64,000 nucleotides of DNA from Caulobacteraceae bacterium (GTDB lineage Bacteria > Pseudomonadota > Alphaproteobacteria > Caulobacterales > Caulobacteraceae), in contig JAFBAO010000052.1 in NCBI GenBank assembly GCA_019247715.1, positions 62,001 to 126,000 of the forward strand, given 5' to 3'. The position numbers were made by a program, and so were the translations under genes. Below the pieces are notes generated by a model. That model was not told where the DNA came from, did no database searches, and saw only the letters and a list, made by a program, of their open reading frames with translations. Positions within the stretch are counted from its first letter, which is position 1; the number at the start of each line of letters is the position of its first letter. Positions 8,674 to 17,162 of the stretch are shown piece by piece.

Positions 8674-10143
8674 ATGGATGACAAGACTGGGATCTCGGGC
8701 CTCGACAACGTGCTTGGCGGGGGATTCGCCCACGGGCGCCTCTTCCTGGTGGAGGGCAGTCCCGGCGCCGGCAAGACGACGATCGCCACACAGTTCCTCG
8801 TGGCCGGCGCGGCCGCGGGCGAGCGGTGCCTCTACATCACCCTGTCGGAGACGGAGGAAGAACTGCGCGCCGGGGCGGCGTCCCACGGCCTAGCGCTGGA
8901 CGGCATCGATATCTACGAGCTCCTCCCCCCCGAGAACCTGCTGGACGAGGAGCAGCAACAGAGCCTGCTCTACTCCTCGGACCTCGAACTCGGAGAGACG
9001 ACCAAGCGAATTTTCGAAGCCTTCGAGCGTACCAAGCCCGACCGGGTGGTGCTGGACAGCTTGTCGGAGATCCGCCTGCTCGCCCAGAGCTCCCTGCGTT
9101 ACCGGCGCCAGATCCTGGCGCTGAAGCACTATTTCGCCGCGCAAAAGGCGACGGTGGTCATGCTCGACGATCTCACCTCGGGGGAAAACGACAAGACCGT
9201 GCACAGCATCGCTCACGCGGTCCTTCGCCTGGATGAGTTCACACCTGAATACGGCGCCGAGCGTCGGCGCCTGCGTGTACTGAAGTATCGCGGGCGCCGG
9301 GTGCGCGGGGGGCATCACGATTTCAAGATCGTGACGGGCGGCGTCAGGGTCTATCCGCGGCTCGTCTCGGCCGAACACAAGACGGAATTCACGCGCGACG
9401 TCTTGTCGACCGATTCCGGCGAACTGAATGCGTTGCTGGGCGGCGGCGTGGACCGCGGGTCGAACGTCCTCGTCCTGGGTCCAGCCGGCACGGGCAAGTC
9501 CCTTCTGACCCTGACGTTCGTGAAGACGGCCGTGGAGCGGGGCGAGGCCGCGTCGATGTTCATCTTCGACGAGGAGATCGGACTGCTGACCCAGCGCGCG
9601 CTGGGTCTTGGGATCGACCTGCAGGGCATGGTCGACACCGGCCAGCTTTTGCTGGAGCCGGTGGACGCCGCCGAGCTGACGCCAGGCGAGTTCATCGCGC
9701 GGGTGCGCCGGTGCGTGGAGATGAAGCGGGCGCGCACCGTGGTGATCGACAGCCTGAACGGCTACCGCGCCGCCATGCCCGGCGAGCAGGCCCTGGAGCT
9801 GCACATGCACGAGCTGCTGCAATTCCTCAACCGTCAGGGCGTTACGACCTTCCTCACCGTCGCCCAGCATGGGCTGGTGGGAGACATGCAGTCTCCGGTG
9901 GACATCACCTACCTGGCGGATTCGGTGATCCTGCTGCGGTATTTCGAGGCCCTGGGCCGGGTGCGACGCGCAATGTCGGTGGTGAAGAAGCGGACCGGCA
10001 TGCACGAGGAAACGATTCGCGAATATGTCATCGACGGGCGGGGCATCACCCTCGGCGCGCCCCTGATCGAATTCCAGGGCGTGCTGCGCGGCGCGCCGAC
10101 CTATGTCGGCAAGGTCTCGTTGCTGGGCGAGGGGGGTCCATGA
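8674..10143 (+). CDS. KaiC-like double-domain ATPase
   Basis: 489-residue RecA-type ATPase with two tandem KaiC domains, each with a Walker A motif (GSPGAGKTT at 28-36 and GPAGTGKS at 269-276). In cyanobacteria KaiC is the phosphorylating core of the circadian clock; most non-cyanobacterial homologues are thought to be signalling ATPases, often paired with kinases. The catalytic glutamate pair is complete in the second domain (FDEE, 298-301) but the first domain has only SET after a strand. At the place of the cyanobacterial Ser431-Thr432 dyad this protein has Thr412-Tyr413. No kaiA or kaiB is visible in the window. The stop overlaps the start of the next gene (ATGA), so it is coupled to the hybrid kinase. 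Confidence 0.9.
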   Translation: MDDKTGISGLDNVLGGGFAHGRLFLVEGSPGAGKTTIATQFLVAGAAAGERCLYITLSETEEELRAGAASHGLALDGIDIYELLPPENLLDEEQQQSLLYSSDLELGETTKRIFEAFERTKPDRVVLDSLSEIRLLAQSSLRYRRQILALKHYFAAQKATVVMLDDLTSGENDKTVHSIAHAVLRLDEFTPEYGAERRRLRVLKYRGRRVRGGHHDFKIVTGGVRVYPRLVSAEHKTEFTRDVLSTDSGELNALLGGGVDRGSNVLVLGPAGTGKSLLTLTFVKTAVERGEAASMFIFDEEIGLLTQRALGLGIDLQGMVDTGQLLLEPVDAAELTPGEFIARVRRCVEMKRARTVVIDSLNGYRAAMPGEQALELHMHELLQFLNRQGVTTFLTVAQHGLVGDMQSPVDITYLADSVILLRYFEALGRVRRAMSVVKKRTGMHEETIREYVIDGRGITLGAPLIEFQGVLRGAPTYVGKVSLLGEGGP

Positions 10144-12176
10144 GGCCCACGGCCGCGTCTGAACGGGCGCTGGTTCTGGCGCCGCGGGGACGAGACGCGG
10201 CGATGGCCGCCGCGATGCTGGTCGAAGCCGGCATCTATGGGACCGCCTGTGAGAGCTTGATCGACCTGGTGATCGAACTCGAACGGGGCGTCGGCTTCGT
10301 AGTCTTGACGGAAGAGAGCGTCGACACGGCCGACATCCGGCCGCTGAAAACCTGGCTGGACAGCCAGGCGGAATGGTCGGACTTGCCCTTCATCCTGCTG
10401 ACGCACCGGGGCGGGGGGCTCGAGCGCAATCCCGCCGCCGCCAGACACCTGAAGAAGCTCGGGAACGTCGCCTTCCTCGAACGGCCGTTTCACCCGACCA
10501 CGCTCGTCAGCCTGTCGCAGTCCGCCCTGCGCGCCCGTCGCCGGCAGTATGAGGCGCGAGGACGCCTCGAGGCGCTGCATGAGAGCGAGGCGCGGTTCCG
10601 GCTTCTGTTCGAGACATTGGACGAGGGCTTTTGCGTCATCCGGTTTCACGACGGCCCCGACGGTCCGCTCGGCGATTATGTGCACGTGCAAGCCAATCCG
10701 GCCTATGAACGCCATGCGGGCATCGCGAACGTCGTCGGCCAGAGCGTTCGGACCATGGTGCCCGACGAGGCGGAGGGATGGGTCGAGCTCTACCGGCAGG
10801 TTCTGCTCACCGGGCGCCCGATGCGCTTCGAACGCGAACTGGCGGCGACGGGGCGGCAACTGGAGCTGTCGGCCTTCAGGGTCGAGCCCGCGACCCGGCT
10901 GGAGGTCGCCGTGGTGTTCCAGGACATCACCGCCCGGCGTAGGGCCGAGAGGGCGCTGATCGAACTGAACGAGTCGCTGGAAAGCCGGGTCTCGGAAGCG
11001 CTGAAGGAACGCGAGGCGGTGCTGGCCAAGCTCCACGAGGCCCAAAAGCTCGAAACCCTCGGCCAGCTCACCGGTGGCGTCGCGCACGACTTCAACAATC
11101 TGCTGACCCCGATCACCGGGGCGCTCGATCTGCTCGACAGGCGCTATTCCGCCCAGGATCCACGGACTTCCCGGTCCATTCAGAACGCCCTCCGTTCTGC
11201 CGATCGCGCGAAGACCCTCGTTCAACGTCTGCTCGGGTTCGCTCGCCGTCAGTCGCTGGAGACGAAGGCCGTCGACGTGGGCGACTTGATCAGCGACATG
11301 CGCGACCTCGTGGCGAGCTCGGTGGGACCGATTGTCGAGGTGAAAGTAGCCGCCACGGCCGACCTGCCGCCCGCCCTGGTCGATCCGAACCAGTTGGAGC
11401 TGGCGATCCTGAATCTCGCCGTGAATGCGCGGGACGCCATGCCCGAGGGCGGCGTGCTCACGCTTGCGGTGGAGCGTACGCTCGTGGGGCCTCGCTCCAT
11501 CCAGCAGTTGGAGCCGGGGGCTTATGTGCGGGTGTCCGTCATCGATACGGGTATCGGCATGAGCGAGGAGACGCTGTCGCGCGCCGTCGAGCCGTTCTAC
11601 TCCACGAAGGATGTCGGCAAGGGGACCGGTCTTGGTCTTTCCATGGTGCATGGCCTCGCCGCCCAGCTTGGGGGCGCCTTCACGCTCTCGAGTGCGCTGG
11701 GGAAAGGGACGCGCGCCGACCTGTTTCTGCCGGTCGCCGCCGGCGACGCCCCTTCCATGCGGCGCGAACCGACGGCGTCGGCGGCGTCCGCCCTGTCGCC
11801 GCTGTCGCTGCTGTTGGTGGACGATGAGGACCTGGTCCGCATAGGCACCGCGGAGATGCTGCGCGAGCTGGGGCACAAGGTCATCGAGGCGTCGAGCGGC
11901 GGAGACGCCCTGGCGAAGCTGAACGAAGGGGCCGAGATCGACGCCCTCGTAACCGACTACATGATGCCGGTGATGGACGGCGCCGAACTGGCGAGACGCG
12001 CGCGGACCTTGCGACCGCAGCTGCCCGTGCTGGTCATCACCGGCTACGTCGGCGGCAGTCTTGAGATCGGCTTGCCGCAGCTCGCCAAGCCCTTTCGCCA
12101 GGGGCATCTCGCAGCGGCGCTGCGGCAGCTCTTTCACGCCACCAACGTCGTAAGCCTTCCTCGACGCCGGCGCTGA
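10140..12176 (+). CDS. Hybrid histidine kinase coupled to KaiC-like ATPase
   Basis: 678-residue cytoplasmic sensor kinase; no membrane segments. Order: receiver-like domain (about 8-130) that lacks an Asp at the phosphorylation strand (FVVLTEES, 53-60) and has Arg instead of the conserved Lys (ERPF); PAS domain (about 150-262); coiled linker; HisKA with GGVAHDFNNLLTPI and phospho-His316; HATPase with N-box NLAVNARDAMPEGG and G-boxes DTGIGMS and GKGTGLGLSM; C-terminal receiver with Asp606 (VTDYMMPVMDG). It starts inside the stop of the KaiC-like gene, so the two are made together, and the kinase probably reads or regulates the ATPase state. The in-frame region upstream of 10140 is only antisense-like shadow of the KaiC gene. 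Confidence 0.92.
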   Translation: MRPTAASERALVLAPRGRDAAMAAAMLVEAGIYGTACESLIDLVIELERGVGFVVLTEESVDTADIRPLKTWLDSQAEWSDLPFILLTHRGGGLERNPAAARHLKKLGNVAFLERPFHPTTLVSLSQSALRARRRQYEARGRLEALHESEARFRLLFETLDEGFCVIRFHDGPDGPLGDYVHVQANPAYERHAGIANVVGQSVRTMVPDEAEGWVELYRQVLLTGRPMRFERELAATGRQLELSAFRVEPATRLEVAVVFQDITARRRAERALIELNESLESRVSEALKEREAVLAKLHEAQKLETLGQLTGGVAHDFNNLLTPITGALDLLDRRYSAQDPRTSRSIQNALRSADRAKTLVQRLLGFARRQSLETKAVDVGDLISDMRDLVASSVGPIVEVKVAATADLPPALVDPNQLELAILNLAVNARDAMPEGGVLTLAVERTLVGPRSIQQLEPGAYVRVSVIDTGIGMSEETLSRAVEPFYSTKDVGKGTGLGLSMVHGLAAQLGGAFTLSSALGKGTRADLFLPVAAGDAPSMRREPTASAASALSPLSLLLVDDEDLVRIGTAEMLRELGHKVIEASSGGDALAKLNEGAEIDALVTDYMMPVMDGAELARRARTLRPQLPVLVITGYVGGSLEIGLPQLAKPFRQGHLAAALRQLFHATNVVSLPRRRR

Positions 12177-12237
12177 CTGGCGCCGGCGCCGCCGATGGGC
12201 CCAATCGCGAAGGCGCCGTGGTCGCAGCGCGTGTTGC

Positions 12238-12267
12238 CAGACCAAAATGAATAAGACAGGCTTCGCC
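12238..12267. repeat. Left copy of an imperfect 30-bp direct repeat
   Basis: Begins CAGACC and ends GGCTTCGCC; 26 of 30 positions match the copy at 13126-13155, and the four differences are all A/G. The copies flank the SDR gene. In this copy GACAGG and CCTGTC can also pair as a small hairpin after the kinase gene, a possible weak terminator. Confidence 0.55.
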
Positions 12268-12298
12268 CTGTCACTGCGTCTGTTTTCGGGCGGCGGCC

Positions 12299-13054
12299 AT
12301 GAAGGTGCTGGAAGGAAAAGTCGCGCTCGTCACGGGCGCCACCAGCGGGATCGGGCGAGGCTCGGCGGTCGCTCTGGCCGCGGCAGGCGCTCGCGTCGCC
12401 TGTCTGGGCCGGAAGGCCGAGGCCGGCTCGGCCGTCGTCGCCGAGATCGAAGCCCTCGGGGGCGAGGCCATATTCCTGCGGGCCGACGTGACGGTCGAGA
12501 CCGAAGTGGAGAAGGCCGTCGCCGACACCGTCGCTGCGCTGGGCGGCCTCGACATCGCGGTCAATAGCGCCGGCGCCGGCACCGCCGGCTCACTCATCGA
12601 CCTCACGGAGGCGCAGTACGAACGAACCTTCAACGCCAGCGTGAAGGGGCTCTGGCTTTCGATGAAATACGAAATCCGCCAGATGCTCGCTCAAGGAGGC
12701 GGATCGGTGATCAACCTCGGGTCCGTCCAGGGCCGGATCGCCTATGGGATATCCGCACACTACACCGCGGCCAAGCATGCGGTGGAAGGCTACACCAAAT
12801 CCGCCGCCGTAGAGTTCGCCGCCATGGGTGTGCGCGTGAACGTCGTCGCGCCCGGCTCGACTCGCACGCCAATGAACGCCGCGAACTGGGCCGCCCATCC
12901 CGAGCAGACCGCTCAAAGGATGAAGGCTTACCCGATTGGTCGGTTTGCAGAAGTCGATGACATCGTCGGAGCCATCGTCTTTCTGGCTTCTGACGCCGCC
13001 GCCTACATCACGGGCGCCTCGTTGGTGATCGACGGCGGATTTACCGCGACCTGA
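12299..13054 (+). CDS. Short-chain dehydrogenase/reductase (SDR)
   Basis: 251-residue classical SDR, an NAD(P)-dependent oxidoreductase. Visible are the coenzyme motif TGATSGIG (about 12-19), the NSAG motif (NSAGAG, about 89), the catalytic Ser in NLGSVQGR, Tyr and Lys in HYTAAKHAVEG, and the C-terminal GASLVIDGGFT. The residue profile (GRKAEAG after the second strand) suggests NADP is possible, but the substrate is not predictable. The gene stands alone in the + orientation, 122 bp after the hybrid kinase and before a tRNA on the opposite strand. It is flanked by the two copies of a 30-bp repeat, which may mean it was inserted as a unit. Confidence 0.9.
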   Translation: MKVLEGKVALVTGATSGIGRGSAVALAAAGARVACLGRKAEAGSAVVAEIEALGGEAIFLRADVTVETEVEKAVADTVAALGGLDIAVNSAGAGTAGSLIDLTEAQYERTFNASVKGLWLSMKYEIRQMLAQGGGSVINLGSVQGRIAYGISAHYTAAKHAVEGYTKSAAVEFAAMGVRVNVVAPGSTRTPMNAANWAAHPEQTAQRMKAYPIGRFAEVDDIVGAIVFLASDAAAYITGASLVIDGGFTAT

Positions 13055-13125
13055 TACGCGTAAGCAGTCCCATCGAGCCATTTCTTCCTGGATCTTCGCT
13101 GAACCAAGCTTGGCGGGGGCGCCGT

Positions 13126-13155
13126 CAGACCAGAGTGAATGAGACGGGCTTCGCC
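13126..13155. repeat. Right copy of an imperfect 30-bp direct repeat
   Basis: Matches the copy at 12238-12267 at 26 of 30 positions, with the same CAGACC start and GGCTTCGCC end. It lies in the 226-bp gap between the SDR gene and tRNA-Val. This copy cannot form the small hairpin of the left copy, so the conserved part seems to be sequence rather than stem. Confidence 0.55.
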
Positions 13156-13280
13156 GCGCTGCTCTGGGGCGTTCTTCCGTCCAAACACGCAGGAGACGCA
13201 GCCGCCGACCGCGGTCAGTTCCAAGCTTCCGCCTCAGAATCCGTGAATTTCGGCGCGTCGCCGAAGGACCGGCGGCTGGG

Positions 13281-13355
13281 TGGTGGACGCGGTAGGGATC
13301 GAACCTACGACTTCTCGCGTGTGAAGCGAGCGCTCTCCCGCTGAGCTACGCGTCC
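13281..13355 (-). tRNA. tRNA-Val (anticodon CAC)
   Basis: A complete 75-nt cloverleaf on the minus strand: acceptor GGACGCG paired with CGCGTCC, D stem GCTC/GAGC, anticodon stem CTCGC/GCGAG with loop TTCACAC (anticodon CAC, codon GTG), T stem GTAGG/CCTAC with loop TTCGATC, and an encoded CCA end. The first ten bases of the tRNA gene overlap the 3' end of the gph coding sequence on the same strand. Confidence 0.96.
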
Positions 13356-14089
13356 GCCGAGCTCGGAAGGATCGGGCTAATAGCCTCGGCCCGGCCGGCG
13401 AGCAAGCGGCTGGCCGCGGCGGGCAGATCGGCGAACCGGTGGATGAGGGCGTCGGCGCCGAGCTCGGCGGCGGGGATCTCGGTGTAGCCGAAGCTCACCG
13501 CGGCCATCGGGACCCCCGCGGCGCGGGCGGCGTCGAGGTCGGTCTTGGAATCGCCCACCATCAGCGCCGCGGCCGTTCGCCCGCCTGCGGCCTCCAGCGC
13601 GGCGATCAGGTGACGCGGGTCGGGTTTCATGGCCCCGGCGGCGTCCGGGCCCATCACCGCGGCGAAACGGCCGGCCAGGTCCAGCGCCTCCAGCAGCGCC
13701 TTGGAAAAGCCGGTGCGCTTGTTGGTGCAGACCACCAGCCGGGCCCCGGCGTCCGCGAGTTCGTCCAGGGCTTCGGCGACCCCCGGGAACGGCCGGCTCT
13801 CCTCGGCGATCCGCCCCGCGTAGATCTCGATGAACCGGTCGAAGAGCGCCGGCCCCCGCTCGGCAGGGCCGCCGGCGGCGGCGAGGCCGCGCTCCAGCAG
13901 GGCCATGGCGCCGTGGCCGATCATCGGGCGGGCCACGGCCAGCGGGAGGGCGGGGCGCCCGCGCTCGGCGAGGACGGCGTTCAGGGCCCCGACCAGGTCG
14001 GGAGCGGTGTCCACGAGCGTCCCGTCGAGGTCGAAGGCGATGACGCAGCCGGAAAGGTCGCGGAGTGCGGGCGCCAAGGGGGGATCCAT
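13346..14089 (-). CDS. gph: HAD-family phosphatase, phosphoglycolate phosphatase type
   Basis: 247-residue HAD hydrolase. Motif I is [14 protein letters not shown] near the N-terminus (nucleophile Asp and Asp+2), motif II is VCTNKR, and motifs III/IV are KPDP and [27 protein letters not shown] and a helical cap domain are typical of Gph, which removes phosphate from 2-phosphoglycolate formed during DNA repair or oxygenation; other small phosphate esters are possible. The frame extends 140 codons further upstream over the start of glmU; the ATG at 14089 is chosen from family length, though no good ribosome binding site is visible. The stop codon lies inside the tRNA-Val gene. Confidence 0.85.
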   Translation of the reverse strand: MDPPLAPALRDLSGCVIAFDLDGTLVDTAPDLVGALNAVLAERGRPALPLAVARPMIGHGAMALLERGLAAAGGPAERGPALFDRFIEIYAGRIAEESRPFPGVAEALDELADAGARLVVCTNKRTGFSKALLEALDLAGRFAAVMGPDAAGAMKPDPRHLIAALEAAGGRTAAALMVGDSKTDLDAARAAGVPMAAVSFGYTEIPAAELGADALIHRFADLPAAASRLLAGRAEAISPILPSSADA

Positions 14090-14177
14090 CTGTCGCGGGT
14101 CGAAAGCCGCCGCCGTTTCGGCTAAAGCCGCGCGCAAGACAAGCTCGCATGAGTCGCTCGAGGCTTGGAGGTCCGCC

Positions 14178-15539
14178 ATGAGTCCGCGCGCCGCCGTCAT
14201 CCTGGCCGCCGGCCAGGGAACGCGGATGAAGTCGCCGATCCCCAAGGTGCTGCACCCGGTGGGCGGGCGGGCGCTCATCGACCACGCCATCGACGTGGCG
14301 GTGGGGCTGGGCTGCGCGCGGATCGTGGTGGTGCTGGGTCCGGGCGTGACCGCGGTGCGCGAGCGGGTGGCCGCACGGCTGGGCGACAAGGCGATCGCGG
14401 TCCAGGACCCTCCGCTCGGCACCGGCCATGCGGTGCTGGCCGCCAAGGCGGCCCTGGGGGACTTCGAGGGCGACGTGGTCGTCACATACGCCGACAGCGC
14501 CCTCCTCACCGCCGAGGCGGTCGAGCCGCTCTTCGCGCTGCGGGCGGCGGGCGCCGATCTGGCGGTGCTCGGCTTTCACGCCGCCGAGCCCGGCGCCTAT
14601 GGACGGCTGATTCTCGGCGAGGGCGAGCGCCTCCTGCGGATCGTCGAGGCCAAGGAGGCGAGCCCGCAGGAGCTGGCGGTGGACGCCTGCAACTCCGGGG
14701 TCCTCGCCGCCCCCGCGCCCCTGCTCTTCGAGCTGCTCGCCGAGGTGGGCTGCGCCAACGCCAAGGGCGAATACTACCTCACCGACGTGGTCGCCCTGGC
14801 GGCCGGGGCCGGCAAGTCCGTGCGCGCCGCCTTCGCGGCCGAGGAGGTGTTCCTGGGCGTCAACAGCCAGGCCGAGCTCGCCGCCGCCGAGGCCGCCTTC
14901 CAGCGCCGCCGGCGCGCCGAGCTGATGGAGGCCGGGGTGACCCTGATCGCGCCCGAGACCGTGCAGCTCGCCTGGGACACCCGGCTCGACGCCGGGGTCG
15001 TCGTCGAGCCCAACGTGGTCTTCGCTCCAGGCGTGGCGGTGGAGAGCGGGGCGGTAGTGCGCGCCTTCAGCCACCTGGAGGGCGCGCGTGTGCGCGCCGG
15101 AGCGATCGTCGGCCCCTTCGCGCGCCTCAGACCCGGCGCAGACATCGGCGAGGACGCCCACATCGGCAACTTCGTGGAGGTGAAGAAGGTGACGCTCGGC
15201 AAGGGCGCCAAGGCCAACCACCTCGCCTATCTGGGCGACGGAACGGTAGGGGCGGGCGCCAACATCGGCGCCGGGACCATCTTCTGCAACTACGACGGCT
15301 TCGACAAATACGAGACCCACGTGGGGGCGGGCGCCTTCATCGGTTCGGACTCCGCCCTGGTGGCGCCGGTGCGGATCGGGGCGGGCGCCTATACCGGCTC
15401 CGGCTCGGTGATCACCGAGGACGTAGACCCGGACGCCCTGGCGCTGGGCCGCGGGCGGCAGGTGCAGAAGGCGGGCTGGGCGGCCGCCTTCCGCGAGCGC
15501 AAGCGCCGGGCCAAGGCCGCCAAGGCGAGGACCGAATGA
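14178..15539 (+). CDS. glmU: Bifunctional GlmU: N-acetylglucosamine-1-phosphate uridyltransferase / glucosamine-1-phosphate acetyltransferase
   Basis: 453-residue enzyme making UDP-GlcNAc for peptidoglycan and lipopolysaccharide. The N-terminal pyrophosphorylase domain opens with [18 protein letters not shown] and contains PLGTGHAV and the [11 protein letters not shown] metal-site strand. The C-terminal left-handed beta-helix (from about residue 250) shows hexapeptide repeats and the acetyltransferase active-site segment [14 protein letters not shown] followed by [13 protein letters not shown]. The ATG at 14178 has TTGGAGG before it; the longer open frame upstream overlaps gph. It overlaps rpiA by four bases (ATGA), so both are probably one operon. 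Confidence 0.95.
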   Translation: MSPRAAVILAAGQGTRMKSPIPKVLHPVGGRALIDHAIDVAVGLGCARIVVVLGPGVTAVRERVAARLGDKAIAVQDPPLGTGHAVLAAKAALGDFEGDVVVTYADSALLTAEAVEPLFALRAAGADLAVLGFHAAEPGAYGRLILGEGERLLRIVEAKEASPQELAVDACNSGVLAAPAPLLFELLAEVGCANAKGEYYLTDVVALAAGAGKSVRAAFAAEEVFLGVNSQAELAAAEAAFQRRRRAELMEAGVTLIAPETVQLAWDTRLDAGVVVEPNVVFAPGVAVESGAVVRAFSHLEGARVRAGAIVGPFARLRPGADIGEDAHIGNFVEVKKVTLGKGAKANHLAYLGDGTVGAGANIGAGTIFCNYDGFDKYETHVGAGAFIGSDSALVAPVRIGAGAYTGSGSVITEDVDPDALALGRGRQVQKAGWAAAFRERKRRAKAAKARTE

Positions 15540-16240
15540 ACGCCGAAGACCAAAAACGGGCGGTCGGCGAGGCGGCCGCGGCGCTGGTGGACGAGAGCAT
15601 CGCCGTGCTCGGCCTCGGCACCGGCTCGACCGCCGTCTGGTTCGTCCGGGCCCTGGCGCAGCGGCTGGCGGCCAACGGCCTGCAGCCGCCCAAGTGCGTC
15701 GCCACCTCCAGGGCCACCGAGACCCTGGGCCGCTCGGTGGGCCTGGTGATGACCGACCTGGACGAGGCCGGCGCGGTGGATCTCACCGTCGACGGGGCCG
15801 ACGAAATCGGGCCGGGCCTCAGCCTGATCAAGGGCGGCGGCGGGGCGCTGCTGCGCGAGAAGCTGGTCTGGGAGGCCTCGCACCGCTGCGTCGTCATCGC
15901 CGACGCCGGCAAGCGGGCGCCGGTGCTGGGCCGCTTTCCCCTGCCGATCGAGGTCATACCGTTCGGCCACGCCACCACCTTGAAGCGGATCATCGAGGGG
16001 CTGGCCGACAGCGGCGTCGCCGCCGAGCCGGCCCTCAGGCGCATGACCGACGGCGCGCCCTTCGTCACCGACGGCGGCAACTACATCTACGACGCCCCCT
16101 GCGGCGCCATCCTCGATCCGGCCGGCGTGGAGGCGGCCCTGAAGAGCATCACCGGCGTCGTCGACCACGGCCTCTTCCTCGGCCTCGCGGACGTGGCGCT
16201 GATCGGGACCGACGAGGGGGTGGTCACGCTGCGGCCGTGA
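15536..16240 (+). CDS. rpiA: Ribose-5-phosphate isomerase A
   Basis: 234-residue RpiA, interconverting ribose 5-phosphate and ribulose 5-phosphate in the pentose phosphate pathway. Family motifs are [15 protein letters not shown] (phosphate loop), [20 protein letters not shown] with the catalytic Asp residues, [11 protein letters not shown] with the catalytic Glu/Lys, and C-terminal [18 protein letters not shown]. Length is normal. Its start overlaps the glmU stop (ATGA), which implies translational coupling of a cell-envelope precursor gene and a central-metabolism gene. Confidence 0.95.
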   Translation: MNAEDQKRAVGEAAAALVDESIAVLGLGTGSTAVWFVRALAQRLAANGLQPPKCVATSRATETLGRSVGLVMTDLDEAGAVDLTVDGADEIGPGLSLIKGGGGALLREKLVWEASHRCVVIADAGKRAPVLGRFPLPIEVIPFGHATTLKRIIEGLADSGVAAEPALRRMTDGAPFVTDGGNYIYDAPCGAILDPAGVEAALKSITGVVDHGLFLGLADVALIGTDEGVVTLRP

Positions 16241-16404
16241 GCGGTGAATTGTCCGCCAGCCTGGGTCGTGCTAGCGACGCGGCGATGCTCCGCCGCAAAG
16301 CTCTCGCAACCGCCATTTGCATCCAGGTCATGGCCTGGCGCGCAGGCGTGCGCGGGGGAGCGGGGAACAGGGTCTAGCCGCAAGGCTCGACCGATCCACC
16401 CAAG

Positions 16405-16438
16405 CCCTCCGCCGCGGAGGGCCCTGGGAGACCCTCCG
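16405..16438 (+). promoter_or_regulatory. Two alternative hairpins in the leader of the LysE-type gene
   Basis: CCCTCCG (16405-16411) pairs with CGGAGGG (16415-16421), and the same CGGAGGG can instead pair with a second CCCTCCG (16432-16438). The two copies of CCCTCCGCCG form a 10-nt direct repeat around one complement, so the hairpins exclude each other. The element ends 22 bases before the start of the LysE-type exporter gene. A regulatory switch is inference; it may also be a simple duplication. Confidence 0.35.
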
Positions 16439-16460
16439 CCGCCCATCCAGGACGACGGAC

Positions 16461-17075
16461 ATGACGCCGACCTATACGCCCGAGCTGCTGAGCGCGATGC
16501 TGGCCTTCGCCTTCGCCGCCTCCATCACGCCGGGGCCGAACAACGCCATGCTGATGGCCTCGGGGGCCAACTTCGGCCTGCGCGCCAGCGCCGCGCACAT
16601 GTCCGGGGTGATCGCCGGCTTCACGGTCCTCCTCACCCTCTGCGGCTTCGGCCTGGCCGGGGTGTTCGCGGCCTTCCCGCCGCTGCATGCGCTCCTGAAG
16701 TGGGGCGGCGCCGCCTACCTCCTTTGGCTCGCCTGGAAGATCGCCAGCGCCAAGGGAATCGGCGCCAAGGCGGCGGGTCCGCGGCCCATGACCTTCGTGG
16801 CCGCCGTGGGGTTCCAGTTCGTCAACCCGAAGGGCTGGGCCATGGCGCTGGGCGCGGTCTCGGCCTACGTGCCGACGCGGGCGTTCGTCGCCAATCTGGC
16901 GGTGGCGCTCGCCGTCTTCGCGGCGGTGAGCGTCTTCAGCGTGCTCGCCTGGACGGCGTTCGGGGTGGCGCTGCGCCGGTTCCTCGATCGTCCGGCGGCG
17001 CTTCGGGCCTTCAACGTCGGCATGGCGCTGCTGCTGGTCGCCTCGCTCGTTCCGCTCTTTACCGAGCCCGGCTGA
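16461..17075 (+). CDS. LysE/RhtB-family amino acid exporter
   Basis: 204-residue inner-membrane protein with about six hydrophobic segments. The first segment ends in the family signature SITPGPNNAMLMASGANFG, and VGFQFVNPKGWAMALGA is the second conserved loop-plus-helix. LysE/RhtB proteins export amino acids such as lysine, homoserine, threonine or cysteine using the proton gradient; which one here is unknown. The ATG at 16461 has CCAGGA upstream. A 220-bp gap separates it from rpiA and holds the leader hairpins described separately. It is followed by gor, raising the possibility of a cysteine/thiol-linked substrate, but this is speculation. Confidence 0.9.
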   Translation: MTPTYTPELLSAMLAFAFAASITPGPNNAMLMASGANFGLRASAAHMSGVIAGFTVLLTLCGFGLAGVFAAFPPLHALLKWGGAAYLLWLAWKIASAKGIGAKAAGPRPMTFVAAVGFQFVNPKGWAMALGAVSAYVPTRAFVANLAVALAVFAAVSVFSVLAWTAFGVALRRFLDRPAALRAFNVGMALLLVASLVPLFTEPG

Positions 17076-17162
17076 TGCTGCGACGGTCCTTGAAGGTCCG
17101 GGCGCTTCCTCCAGAGGGGGGAGTGTCTATTTACAGAGCCTTGCAGCGCGGCCGGAGGATGC

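Noticed and set aside
10101..12245. 714-codon minus-strand frame over the KaiC-linked kinase
   Set aside because: Antisense shadow of a clear histidine kinase gene.
12247..13344. Two small frames starting Met-Asn-(Lys/Glu)-Thr-Gly-Phe-Ala at the direct repeats
   Set aside because: The likeness comes from the repeat itself; downstream the frames differ, overlap the SDR or the tRNA, and lack ribosome binding sites.
13377..15320. 647-codon minus-strand frame over glmU and gph
   Set aside because: Shadow of glmU; no motif or ribosome binding site.
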